Source: Annona cherimola (lineage: Eukaryota; Streptophyta; Magnoliopsida; Magnoliales; Annonaceae). Taken from it: DNA of 64,000 nucleotides. The translations under genes and the position numbers were made by a program. The notes below the pieces were generated by a model. The model did not search any database. It was not told the origin of the DNA and saw nothing but the letters and a program-made list of their open reading frames with translations. The DNA is taken from the NCBI GenBank assembly GCA_030490835.1, contig CM059972.1, positions 15,849,764 through 15,913,763 on the forward strand, read 5' to 3'. Below, one piece after another: positions 47,559-59,395 of the stretch. Position 1 is the stretch's first letter. The number at the start of each line of letters is the position of its first letter.

Positions 47559-48499
47559 GAAATAAAAAAAATCTGGTGGGTTTCACTTATCCTCAAATAC
47601 CGCAAGGTACGCATAATGAGTGGGTTAGATTAAATTGAAATATTAAAAATATATAGAGTTGTTGAGTTATGATTAAAGTGAAACGAGCCGGTTTATAAAA
47701 AAAAAAATTAAACAAAAATGGCCTACCTTAATGATGGAGTAAAATGTGTTCTATCCATTTTTTAAAATCTTTTATTCAGCTAGGAAATTGGATTTCATCC
47801 AAATTATAGATGTGCATTTGTGCATAGCTATAATTTTTTTTATAATTTACACAGTTATATATTTCACCTACTACTTGTTTGGAAGTTATTTTTCATATTA
47901 CGATAAAATAAATGATTTTAAACAATCCTAATGGTTGATTTTTTTTTAATTTTATCATCAAAATGTTGTCCATTTGAATTTTGTGGGAACCTTAGTTCCT
48001 TGGAAGTGGAATCCCACTTATATACACTTGGGTGCATTTAGACTCGGTGCACTCAAGTGCAAATATTTATTTTTTATTTTTAAAATTTTGTTACACGATT
48101 GTTAATTTAAATATATTTGACATGCATATTAATTTTTATTATTTTTCGAGATTGTTAGATATTTTTTGAATTTTTTAAAAAATATAACGATACTTTATAT
48201 AATTATTTATTAGTATAGTAATAATATTTTAGATAGTTTAAATGTTAAAAATATTATTTAAAAATTGATATTTAGTATTAAATTATTTTATTATATCGAT
48301 TCTACACATTTGTAGATGAGCTTACATATAGTGATACTAGACAAATAAAAATAGTTTTCATGATAATATAAATGATGTTAATGTAATAGATGTAGTAAAT
48401 TTTTATTAACTATCTAAATGTTAAAAATAAAGAACGTTCTATAGAAGAAAGTTTCATAGAAATATTACTCATGTATATATGTAGCCTTTTTTAAACTAG
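47559..48499. other. AT-rich intergenic stretch with foldback remnants
   Basis: At 48025-48190 there is one arm of an FB foldback (cttgggtgcatttagactcg, then gattgttaatttaaatatat). At 48190-48330 there is a relative of the 14860 inverted repeat. No gene. Confidence 0.45.
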
Positions 48500-48787
48500 G
48501 AGTATTTGGGAAGTAATAAAACTTTTGTATAAAAAGTTTTCGATGTAAAAGTTATTAACTAATAGAAGATGATATAATATGATAGAGGTAATGATGAAGT
48601 GGAAAGAAAACAAAGTTAAAATAGATAAATTAGTTGTATAGGTAGTTATGTAGAAATAATTAAAGTTAGGATAATTATATATGAAGATGTGAAGAAATAA
48701 TTTTAACATACAATAGTTATTGAAAATGAAAAGTTTTAGGTTAAAAAGTTGTAGTATGATACTTTTTGTTGATTGTGAAACACACCA
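48500..48787. mobile_element. Diverged MITE family A copy
   Basis: Forward family body (aaaacttttgtataaaaagt, gatagaggtaatgatgaagt, gataaattagttgtataggt) with eroded ends (gaaacacacca at the right). Confidence 0.6.
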
Positions 48788-48847
48788 TATAATTGCTTGT
48801 GTCAGAAGCACTTCATTTTTAATGTAAATAGAACCAAGAGTGTCGAA

Positions 48848-51800
48848 CTCATCAACGGCATTTGAGCTGGCACATTCTCAATCAATTGAGCACTGAAGAC
48901 ACGGATCCCTGGCTTGTGATGGGGGATTTCAACGAGGTACTGAACCATGGAGAGTATAACAGCGAAAGATCTCGCCACCAAGCCCAACTTGACTGTTTTC
49001 GCGAAACTACGGATTCTTGCAATCTGATCGATCTGGGTTTCTCTGGTGCGACAATGACATGGACAAACAACAGACGCGGGCATCATAGGGTGGAAGTGAG
49101 GCTTGACAGAGAGATGTCTACTCCATCATGGCTTAATTTGCATCCTCATGCAAAAATCATCAATCTACAGATCCCGACCTCCGACCATTGTCCTCTATTG
49201 ATGGTTCTTGACTTAAGCATTGGTAGAAGGAGACCACCATGGGAATTCAAGTACGAATTATTCTGGAATAGAGACGATGATGCTACTAGAATCGTGAATC
49301 ATGTGTGGGAAACTCAGACGCCGAGGGGGTTGCATGATGGGGATAAGCTCTCTTGGAAAACCAAGCGGATCGCATCGGAACTCGCTATGTGGAATCTACG
49401 AAAAAGAGGTAATCTTCGGAAAGGGATTGAACGAAGGCAAAGAGAAGTTGAGGCTCTCTCAAGCATGGACCCATGTGATGAAAGGGACAGTGCCATTCAG
49501 AAACTGAACCTCCAAATCAATCTTTTGCTGGAGGATGAAGAGCAATTGTGGAGGATACGGGCAAAGACGCATTGGCTCCACCAGGGATACCGAAATACAA
49601 GCTTCTTCCACTGTATGGCTTCCAATAGGAAAAGAACAAACACCATTGACGCATTAAGGGATCAAAATGGCAACTGGGTAAGGGGGCAGGACCAGCTCTT
49701 GGATTTGGCAACCAAGCATTTTTCGGACATTTTTTCAGCAACTTCACACTCAACGGCACCATGGGTGGAGAATTGTATCTTGAGAAGAATTTCTAATGAT
49801 CAAAGACTTGGCCTGACAAAACCTCTTACACCGGATGAAGTAATCAAGGCTGTGAAAAGCATGGGCCCTACGAAAGCCCCAGGACTGGACGGCTTGTCTG
49901 CGGGGTTTTACCAACGACACTGGAGCACTATGGGAGGCGATATTATCAACTGGTGCAGACAGTTTATGATGAAAAGGAGTCAGGAACAGCAGCGCAGACT
50001 GATCGAGGAATTAAATACAACCACACTGATCTTGATCCCAAAGAAGGCCGAAGCTCAAATCTCTCCCATTTCAGGCCCATCAGTCTTTGCAATGTGGTGT
50101 ATAAAATCTTGGCAAAAGTTTTGGCTAACCGACTGAAGGTGGTTCTTCATGACATCATTGGCGACGAACAAAGCACCTTTGTCCCGGGACGACTCATCAC
50201 AGACAACATGCTTATCGCCTATGAAGTTATCCATTCCCTTCGAAGCCGGAAGAGGGGGCGAAAGCACGAGATAGCAATCAAGCTTGACATGTCCAAAGCA
50301 TATGACAGGGTGGAATGGAACTTTCTAAAGCAGGTTATGGTGGCCATGAATTTCTGCCCGGTGTGGGTGAATTGGATTCTGAGCTGCATTTCTACTGTAA
50401 AATACCGGGTAAATGTTAATGGATTCAAATCCCCATTCTTCCACTCCCAAAGAGGCCTAAGACAGGGTGACCCCCTATCCCCTTACCTATTCCTATTGTG
50501 CGCTGAGGGGCTTTCGGCACTGATCTACAAGGCGGTCGACAGAGGCGCTATTCACGGGATCAGACTAAAGGAGAGGGGCCCGACGATCTCCCACTTGCTG
50601 TTCGCTGACGAAGCTATCATTTTCATACAGGCGAATGAGCGGGAGGTGGGGCACCTGCTCGAATTATTGAGCCAATATGCCAACGACTCGGGCCAGATGG
50701 TAAATGTGAACAAAACGGCTATCCTCTTCAGCTCAAACACTGAGTCTAACATCAGAACAAGGCTGATTCAGATGTTCAGGTCCTCGGGGCAGAATCTTCA
50801 CAAATATCTGGGTCTCCCGGCGTGGTTAGGAAGATCTCAAGCGGAATTTTTCAAGGGCATCAAGGACCGTGTCTGGAACTGCATTCAAGGATGGAAGGGC
50901 AAGCTGCTCTCAGCTGGTGGGAAAAGAGGTGCTTATCAAGGCAGTGTGTCAGGCAATACCATCATATGCAATGAGCATCTTTTTAATGCCCAAAACCTTG
51001 AGTAACGATCTCAATGGGTTGCTCAGTAAATTTTGGTGGGGGGAGAAAGACGGAAAAAGAAAGGTGAGCTGGGTGGCCTGGAAGGACATGTGCAAGTCCA
51101 AGTGTGGTGGTGGGATGGGTTTCAGGGACTTCCACAAATTCAATCTAGCTCTCCTAGCAAAGCAGGTCTGGTGTCTTGTAACGGGCAACACCTCCCTGTG
51201 TTTCAAGGTTCTTAAGGCCAGATATTTTCCAACTACTGATATATGGAGTTGCAAGGAGAAACTATCGGACTCTTTTACTTGGAAGTGTATTCTGAAAGCG
51301 AGAAATGTAATACAAATGGGGTGCAAATGGAGGATTGGCACGGGGAACCGGGTGATGATTTTCTCTGACACTTGGTTGGAATCAAAAGTGCAAAAAGCGG
51401 GACCACTTCCTTCAGATTTACCTGAGGATATGACGGTCAATCACCTTATCGATAGCGAGTCTAATTCTTGGAACAGGGACCGGGTGATTGCGGCATTGGG
51501 AGAGCACCGGTGGCAGGAGGTTTGCAGGATTTCTATCCCAGAGAGGCAGGTGGATGATTGTCTATATTGGACTCACGAACCCAACGGGAATTACACAGTT
51601 AAATCGGCATATAGAATTCTATGTTCGGGGGCCGCCCTCCCCGATGCCCCGGGGATCTTCAAGGCAATTTGGCGGCTGCCTCTACCAACAAAAGTGATTA
51701 TCTTCGGATGGAGACTTGCCAGGGATGCTCTTCCTACCCTACAAAATCTGAATCACAGGGGAATCGAGGTCGACTTGCGATGCGTCTTCTGCGGTAATGA

Positions 51801-52694
51801 GGCTGAAAGTGCAAATCACCTCTTCCTGGAATGTGGAGTGACCAGTGGGGTTTGCAAGGTGGCTGCGGGGCCGGGTCCTCATGGGATGACTGTTCAGGAA
51901 ATCTTGGGAGCATGTGTGAATGTGAGGAGGCACGACGACTTGGCTTTCTTCATTCTATGTTGCTGGAGGATTTGGTTTCTGCGGAACAAGCTTAGAGAGG
52001 AAGGCTCTCAACCGAGAATTTCTGAAACCATTGCATGGTGCTTGGAGTATCGTAATCAATACCAAATGGCAAAGGCGTTGATTCAATCGGGGTCGTTGAA
52101 TGGGGCCTTGGTAACCAGATGGTTCAAGCCGCCTCTAGGCTTCGTCAAGATCAACACGGACGCCCGGAACCTGGGGGAAATGGACGGATTCGGATGTGCG
52201 GCTGTGATCAGGGATTCCAGGGGGTTATTTATCTCTGCCCGGGGATGGAGGCGGCCAGGTGCAAGGGAGCCGCTGTTTACTGAAGCGACCGCTTTTCTGC
52301 TTGGAATCAAATGGGCCACTCAACTCAAAATCAGATACGCGCAGTTCGAGACTGATTCTCTTTTGCTTTGCAATTACCTGTCCAATGAGGAACCTCTCTC
52401 CTCCCCTGTTGGACTTATAATAGATGATATCATATCCATTCTTAGAAGGAATGAGTCATTTTCTGTTCACCATGTTTTAAGGCAGGAAAATGCTGTTGCG
52501 CATTCCCTGGCTGAGTTGGCCTCGGTGTCTGCCACGAACTATATGTCTTGGTGGGGTACTCCTCCCAGAGCTGTTCTTGGAAAAATTTGTACAGACAATT
52601 TTTTGGCAATGAATTGCTTGGATCTTTCTATCCCTACCCCCTCCCCAATTGAAAGAGGGTAGGTATAGAATAGACCTGTTATCAAAAAAAAAAA
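48848..52694 (+). mobile_element. 5'-truncated L1-type LINE with 12-bp TSD and poly(A)
   Basis: A 3.85-kb insertion flanked by the direct repeat AAGAGTGTCGAA (48836-48847 and 52695-52706), ending in a poly(A) run at about 52684-52694. ORF2 order on the + strand: the C-terminal part of the AP endonuclease, the reverse transcriptase, a zf-RVT-like Cys/His region, and an RNase H domain. The 5' half (ORF1, 5' UTR, endonuclease N-terminus) is missing, the usual outcome of incomplete target-primed reverse transcription. Confidence 0.93.
48862..52662 (+). pseudogene. L1 LINE ORF2 remnant (EN/RT/RNase H), frameshifted
   Basis: Three overlapping frames, 48862-50136, 49953-51005 and 50869-52662, together give a continuous ORF2. 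The breaks are near 50055 (inside the IPKK...FRPISL region) and near 50927. Endonuclease motifs: GDFNE and SDHCPL. RT motifs: FRPISLCNVVYKILAK, GRLITDNML, KLDMSKAYDRVEW, QGDPLSPYLF, and HLLFADEAIIF, where active elements have FADD (second catalytic Asp replaced by Glu). zf-RVT region: WRLPLPTKVIIFGWR followed by CVFCGNEAESANHLFLEC. RNase H: NTDARNLG, ETDSLLL, ENAVAHSLAEL. It cannot make functional protein. Confidence 0.9.
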
Positions 52695-52706
52695 AAGAGT
52701 GTCGAA

Positions 52707-52984
52707 ATCATAATATTTCCTTTCTTTTGGTAAAATATGCATTTTTTAAAAAAGAAATAAAATACGCATTTATAACTATGTGTTGGAGAGTGTAGTTTAA
52801 CCGGAACCGATTGGTGAGGGATTGAATTAAACCACAGATCGATGAGAACCGAAATTGGAGTATTGATTTCGCTCCATCAATTCAAAACTGCAAATCGATC
52901 TGATTGCATTGAGGGATTTCAATCCGACGGGCGGAAGGGAAGGGAATGAAATCGAACGTATATGCAAGCAGGGAGTAATGTAGC
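52707..52984. other. Short intergenic stretch
   Basis: Sequence between the LINE and the next remnant. No feature recognised. Confidence 0.4.
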
Positions 52985-53450
52985 CGGCCTCAAGATGGGG
53001 TTTTGGAGCAATTCTTAGAGATTTCAGAGGGCTGTTTTCTTGCTTGCGAAGTGTTGTGGCAGAAATGGCGTGACTAATCCTTTGCGTTTGGAGGCTAGTC
53101 TGTTCTTCTGAGCATCGAGGGATGAAAGAGTTGGGCGGGTTATAAGGATGTGGGACTTGAAAGGGAGTCCGTGGTCATGATCAATTGGCTTGTGGGTGAT
53201 GCCTACACGCAAACAAATGTTCGTTTCCTGTTAGATGATATTAAAGTCATGTGGAATTTTGTAATCAGTTTTTTGCTTTATCCCTCAAATGTGGAGGAGC
53301 AAACATGGAGGGGGATCTCCCCCAACTTGTATGGGAGCAACACTCTGTAAGGATGCTTTTTCTGTTGTGTGATGGGGAGCTCTCCTTTTCCTGCTTTTTG
53401 GACGTTTGGATAAAGAGGGAATGGACTAAGCTACCCAAGACAATATAAAA
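52985..53450 (+). pseudogene. Decayed LINE RNase H-domain remnant
   Basis: Translation in shifting + frames gives RNase H-like pieces in the right order: GFGAILRDFRGLF (about 52997), NPLRLEASLFF (about 53075), ESVVMINWLVGD (about 53163), FLLDDIKVMWNF (about 53223). Several stops and frameshifts separate them. An A-rich tract follows at 53445-53470. It is older and different from the LINE just upstream. Confidence 0.5.
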
Positions 53451-53514
53451 AAAATAAATACATAAAAAAGAATAATGCTTTCGTTTTCCTCACCAATCTT
53501 TTTTATTTCAGTGG

Positions 53515-54440
53515 GAATTGCTTGGTGATGACATGCCTGGGGTAGGCTGCTTCTTGTGTGGGCTGCACAAATATTAGATTGCCTTGTAGGCAGGCTTCGG
53601 TTCAGTAAAACATATCTGGGACATTTCAACAGTATGCTTGCTGATTTTCTAATATTTTTCGGTCGCATCATCATCGTCACCTTCTCGCCTTTTTTCTTTT
53701 AAAATAGCAAGTGGACCTCTTGTTAGAACAAGTCAACACGGGTTGTAATTGCATGATACATTTATAAACATAATATTTCTGTCAGACATCAGTCCAAAGA
53801 CATTTTTTTAATCCAAAAATTTATTTGGAAAATTGTTAATATAAGTATGATTAACCTGTAAATTAAATTTTATCATTTTTAGATACGTGTATATATTTAT
53901 TTAGATTTTTAAACACCAGGGTATTTTAGTGATTTTAGATTGTTATAAATAACTAAAATACTTTTGTATTTTAGTCCAAAATAAATATCTAAAAATGATA
54001 AAATTTAATTTATAAATTAAATGTATTATAACACCCTCACCTATGATGTTCTAATGTGATGAGTGATGGCCACATCATAACATCTCATGCCAGTAATTTT
54101 TTCTAAGCAGTAAAATTCGTAACATGACATTAGCTTTCACATCACATCACGGTAAAAGGGCTTATAATCTTTTTAAAAAGGTCTAAATTAAACACTAGGA
54201 TATTTTAGTTATTTTAAATTGTTATAAATAACCAAAATACTTCTGTATTTTAGTCCAAATTAAATATATACATATATTTAAAGATGAACATAGATTAACA
54301 ATTTTATAAAAAATTTAAAAATTTTAACGGTATGTTTTTAGACTGGTCTAAAATAATCGTAGGCCTTTAAATTAATTGTGTGAAATATATTAAAATACTA
54401 AGCAGTTTTTATGTGGTTCGATCGGTACAACCGTGAAATA
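53515..54440. repeat. Dispersed ~1 kb repeat, copy 1
   Basis: Collinear with 56455-57065. Shared landmarks are ggtaggctgcttcttgtgtg against ggtaggctgctccttgtgtg; gggctgca, then tattagattgccttgt; ttgttagaacaagtcaacac; gggttgtaattgcatgatac; a foldback core (53800-54040); and ggttcgatcggtacaac near 54416. No coding sequence. It is probably a non-autonomous element or an old duplication. Confidence 0.65.
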
Positions 54441-56454
54441 GTTATAATCCGATTCATCCTGTTCGTTGCTTTTAAAATCATTTGCTTAGGTAAGAAATGA
54501 ATTTCGTCAAATCAAAGATATATAGAATCCTTTTGACAAATGTGTAAAATCAATATAATAAAACTATTTAATTTATATATTAATTTCAAATATGCTAATT
54601 CAATATTTAAACTATTTAAAACATTTTTCCTTTACGGACAAATGATTTTATAAATTATGATTATATTTTAAATTTTAATGCATTTATGGCTCGATATGAA
54701 AGTTTTTATAATTTATACACAGCAATATACTTTCACCTACTACTTGGATTGAAATTATCTTTTTTCTATGATAAAATACATTATTTTAAACAATCTAAAC
54801 GATTGATTTTTGAATTTATCATCAAAGCGTAGCTCAGCAACCTCAAAAAAAAAAAAAAGTGTGTAGCTCAGCTAAATTTTGTGGGAGCTTCGGTTCTTTG
54901 AACTTTGAATATGATTCAAAAACAACCTAAGGGACTTTTGGCAAATATGTAAGCATAAAATCTAATTTGTAAATTAGAAAAGTTAGAAGGTTTATTTTTC
55001 GAAAAGCCCACAAAAGTCAAAACGTGGCTCGCGTTGGTACTTGGTACTTGGCAGGCTTTTGCCTCGCCTAGCCATTAATTTGATGCTCTGCTCCGCGTGA
55101 CACTAGATGCGCATACCCCGAAAAATCGCATTTTTCAGAGGATAATTTATGCTCGATATGCAGAATATTCGGATATTGTTTGCTTTTCAACTACCCTTAA
55201 CAGACAATTCAACAAATTTCGTTGTGGATTGCTTGAACTATCAAGCTTCTCATAAAACACGACAATTCAACACATGTCATTTTCTTTATCCCAAATATAT
55301 ATATACGGGAACTGATCCTGTGCAGTCCGCTATAAAATAGACTCCACACATATTAGATTGTAATGAAATTTTATACACTCATTTATCCATATATAAATCA
55401 TACTTTAGACGGTTTAGATGTTGAAAAAACCACTTTAAACTTGATATTTACATTAAACTATTTTATTACGTTGATTTTGCACCATTTTAAGATGGAGACT
55501 ACACACATGTTGGATTTGGATGAAAATTGGTATGGTAATAAAGTGAACAATTCTAAATACAATGGGTGGGTGGATTTATGGGAAATGATCAGGTGGGGCC
55601 CACAGTGCATGGACTGCACGGTGCAGTGGCATGCACTGGATCATTTCTCTATATTATATATATATATATACATGTCATTTTTTCAACAGTGCAATAAATG
55701 TCTACCAACGGACGTACAAATACGGCTCTTACAATCTATTAATTTGTGACCGACGTATTTAATTTTAGGCTATCTTTGGTAATCACATCAAGAGTTTCAT
55801 ATAGTTTTTTTTTACTTCCTGTAATCTCTCGTAAAAGATTTGACATATTAATTATTTAACAATATACTTTTTTCAACTTTAATTTTATATTTCGATTATT
55901 TTTCTTACAATTATACTATTTATATCAATTTTACCCATATCATATTATTAATTCGCACAATTTACAAAATACTCTCTTTTATGTTTCCTGCACTTTTACA
56001 CTGTCTGATCATATTGTGCACTTTAACATATAAAAAATAAAGGAATGATCATTTTTTGCTTAGTTCGTACTAAGCAATTATCTTGTTTAGCCAACTTTAA
56101 AAAATCAATTTATGACACTTTTTTTAGTTTTTTTCATCATAGATATTTAAAAATTTTAAAAAAATATATACATATATTTAAAATGGTAAAAGATAGATTA
56201 CATGTTAAATATATATAAATAAACAAGTTTATGGAGAAAAAACAAAAAAGTGTATAATGATTTTTTGAAGTCCTAAACTAACAGAATCACTTTTCAAAAA
56301 GATAATGGTTTTGTTATCCTTAGCCATAGCCATTTTTTTAGTTTACTGGAAATTGCTTAATCATCTTTTTTTTGCCGGAAATTAATCCCATCTTCAGAGG
56401 AAGTGCTTAATCATCTTTTTTAGTTCAGTGGAAATTGCTGAATCATCATATTCT
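54441..56454. other. AT-rich intergenic stretch with repeat fragments
   Basis: Contains a relative of the 14860 foldback arm at about 55360-55500 (tttagacggtttagatgttg). A 128-codon + ORF at 55363-55749 overlaps that repeat and has no domain I recognise; I do not call it a gene. Confidence 0.4.
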
Positions 56455-57065
56455 GCAGTGGGTGAGGACAGCTTAGGGTAGGCTGCTCCTTGTGTGGGCT
56501 GCACGCAGACACATATTAGATTGCCTTGTTAGTAGGCATCGGGTTGAATAAAATATATCTTGCATGCCTGTCGATTTTATAATAATTTTTTTTCTCGTAT
56601 ATCATCCGACTTTTTTTTTTTTTTAATAACACTCTCAATCTCTTGTTAGAACAAGTCAACATGGGTTGTAATTGTATGATACACCTATAAGTCCAAAAAC
56701 ACATTTTTTATTTTTAAATTTTTTTTATACGATTGCTAATCTAAGTTATTTAATTTATAAATCGAGTCTTAATATTTTTGGATATGTATATATATTTCTT
56801 TTAGATTCTTATACACAATAGTATTTTAGTTATTTTAAATTATTAAAAATGACAAATATTCTTGTGTTTAAAATTCAAAATAAATGTATAAACATATCCA
56901 AAAATGGTTGGTTAGTTTATAGATTAAATAATATAGATTAGCAATTTTATAAAATTTAAAAAATATCTTTGGACAGGTCTTAAATGATCATGAGCTATTA
57001 AATTAATTATGTGAATATATACTAAAATATTATGTAGTTTTTTACGAGGTTCGATCGGTCCAACT
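56455..57065. repeat. Dispersed ~1 kb repeat, copy 2
   Basis: Direct-orientation relative of 53515-54440, about 2.9 kb downstream and somewhat shorter. It ends with the same ggttcgatcggtccaac phrase near 57050. The internal palindrome (about 56700-56960) belongs with the FB-like foldbacks. Confidence 0.65.
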
Positions 57066-58107
57066 GGGAACCCGTTCTAGCCCGGTTCATTTGAACCGGA
57101 TAAAACCGCAGATGAACTCCATCCAGAGAGACAGCTCAATGTAGGGCCCCACCACGTGGATGGAAGGGAAGGAACTTGGGACCGATCTAACCATTATATA
57201 TCGCTTGGATGGAAATAGATATATTGTTGGTGAAAGCAAATTGAAACTTAATTAGTTAAATTAGCAAATTGGGACCGATCTAACCATTCTATATATTGCT
57301 TGGACGGAAATGGGATTTTTTATGAAAATTCCTTTTCAACAAAAAACGGATGAATGAAACTAGCGAGTAGTGACCTGCAGCCAAAGGGCTTATTACCCCT
57401 ACCACCTACGCTGGCCGCAAGTGGTAATTAATATTTTAGTTTTGGACTAACGTGGAAGAAGTTGGGCTCTCGCTGTCATGCTAATTAACTGCGTTTTGAA
57501 TTAAATAGTGATTACTTCTAAGGCACTTTAGCTGTTTAAAATTTCCATCGTGTTTAAAATTAGTTTATCAACTTACAAAATTTTTAGATGTTAAAATGTC
57601 TATTTTTCGTGATTAGTGTGTGGCCTCGTGCGTAACCGGCTCGTTTGATCATTGCGTACGTACGTTCTCAGTTATTACCTGTCCACGTCTTTTTCATGAG
57701 TAGAATAGGAAGGACATGCATAATTGTGTGCGTGAATTCCAATGGGTGAATATATATTAAAAAAAAAAAAAAAAAAAGTAGTAAGGACAACGAAGGGTCC
57801 GTGCGTAGGAATAATTAGTTATTTTCCGTTGCTTTCTAAAAACCAACCGATTATCTTCTTTACGAGTCGGACGTAAAGTCATTCTATGGGTCTTTTAAAA
57901 CTCGTGTCTTTCATTCAATTATATGGAGTAACTCCGTATGTGCTCTCCGATATCGGAGACTTATGGAATTCATTCTTTATAATAATAAAATTTCTAGATA
58001 TTGGATTGTTGGGGTTTTTATTTTGCAAAATATAACGTCCAAAAATCCAACAAATCATATCCCGAAATGATTTTCTATTTATAATAGAATATTTATAATA
58101 GAATTGT
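57066..58107. repeat. Intergenic DNA with a ~93-bp tandem duplication
   Basis: gggaccgatctaaccatt followed by tatat and gcttgga-ggaaat occurs at about 57177-57213 and 57270-57311. The rest is unremarkable; an A-run lies at about 57759-57777. No gene. Confidence 0.55.
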
Positions 58108-58375
58108 CAGTGTGCCTGAAAAGTCATAAAACTTTTAAATGAAAATTTTCAGTGTAAAAGTTTTTAAATTGAGAAAAAAATAATGTGATATGATATACGT
58201 AATAATGAAGAGTAAAGATAATAGAGTGGATTAGATAGGTTAACTTATAAGTAATTATGTAGAAATGATTGAAAGGTAGGTAGTAAAAAAAAAAGCAAAT
58301 GATAAAAAAAAATAGTTGTAGATAGTAAAAAATTTTATATTGAAAAATTTTAGTCGAAATTTTTTTATGTTAAAT
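58108..58375. mobile_element. Diverged MITE family A copy, forward
   Basis: Body motifs aaaacttttaaatgaaaatt, aatgtgatatgatatacgta and agataggttaacttataagt. The termini are mutated. Confidence 0.55.
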
Positions 58376-58464
58376 GAAAATGGCCTGTATGAAATATAAT
58401 TGGAAGTAACAGAGCTAGGCTGCAGGAAGAACTTTTGAAAACGAAAATTGAATTATGTACAGTT

Positions 58465-58725
58465 TCTTTACAATTTTTTTTTTTTTGAATTTAACATTTT
58501 TTTACTCTTCATAACTATTTTACTTTTTAATTATTTTTACATATCTTTCAATGTAACTACCTTACTCCTTAATTTTTTTACGTGACTACCCATATAATTA
58601 ACTTATCTATTTTAATTTTAATTTTTTTACTCATCATTACCTTTATTATATCATATTATTTTGTATTAATTTAAAAAATTTTATACCAGAAACTTTACAT
58701 AAAAAAAAATTATACTTTCCAAAAA
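58465..58725. mobile_element. Diverged MITE family A copy, reverse
   Basis: Body motifs tttactcttcataactattt, accttactccttaatttttt and attaacttatctattttaat. It lies about 90 bp from the forward copy, so the two form an imperfect inverted pair. Confidence 0.55.
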
Positions 58726-58889
58726 AGTAAGTGTTTTAGCAAATTAAACCGGTAATGAGAGCTGAGATTGAAATCCGGATCTTCTATATCATCATCTTAC
58801 ACAATCAGTTGAAAAATCACATTTTTTATGATGAAATTTAGAAGTACATGTCGTCTGGAGTTCAAATGCCATGAGCTGCAAAGGGTTTC

Positions 58890-58921
58890 CGATCCTGTAC
58901 ACCCAGGTGCACAGGATCAGG
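58890..58921. repeat. Short GC-rich palindrome
   Basis: gatcctgtacacc-caggtgcacaggatc, arms of about 13 bp with two mismatches, followed by another gatccg. It could be a remnant of a foldback terminus. Confidence 0.45.
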
Positions 58922-59121
58922 ATCCGCTGCAAAGGGCCAAAAGGGGATCGGGGCGGTTATCCTCCCGACTTTTCACATGTTCAAGCCATAGGAGTCCTGT
59001 TAATTTATTGATATATTTCACATTTTCTACATTCATCTAAGAATACTGGACCGTCCATTTTGTAGCAATTAATAATCAGAATAATATTTGGGTTGTCAGC
59101 TTAATTAATAATATAATTTTC

Positions 59122-59337
59122 ATGGAGTCCTTAGAGGTGGACCACGAAGGAAGTACCACCAGCTTCTCCCTTGAGCAAATCCAACACCTCAGATTAGTTT
59201 GCATCACCCAATCAAGAGAAATCAGACAGGTGATGCAATCAAGAGAAATCAGGCAGAGAATGGAGAGAGAGAGAGAGAGATGCGGTGAGGATCTGAAATC
59301 GCTACTACGGAAATGTTGGGAATTACAAGAGCAATGA
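59122..59337 (+). CDS. Possible small hypothetical ORF, 71 aa
   Basis: An open + frame ending 59 bp from the convergent phosphatase stop codon. The predicted peptide is charged and likely helical, with an internal repeat (QSREIRQ twice) followed by RERER from a GA microsatellite. I recognise no family. It could be an exon remnant or chance; nothing supports expression. Confidence 0.2.
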   Translation: MESLEVDHEGSTTSFSLEQIQHLRLVCITQSREIRQVMQSREIRQRMERERERCGEDLKSLLRKCWELQEQ

Positions 59338-59395
59338 CTAAAACTGTACATCTCACTACATGTTTGATGTGGGCCTCATGAATGTGCCTAGACAA

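Noticed and set aside
55363..55749. 128-codon + strand ORF
   Set aside because: It overlaps a dispersed foldback arm and a TA microsatellite. There is no recognisable domain, and composition is like intergenic DNA.
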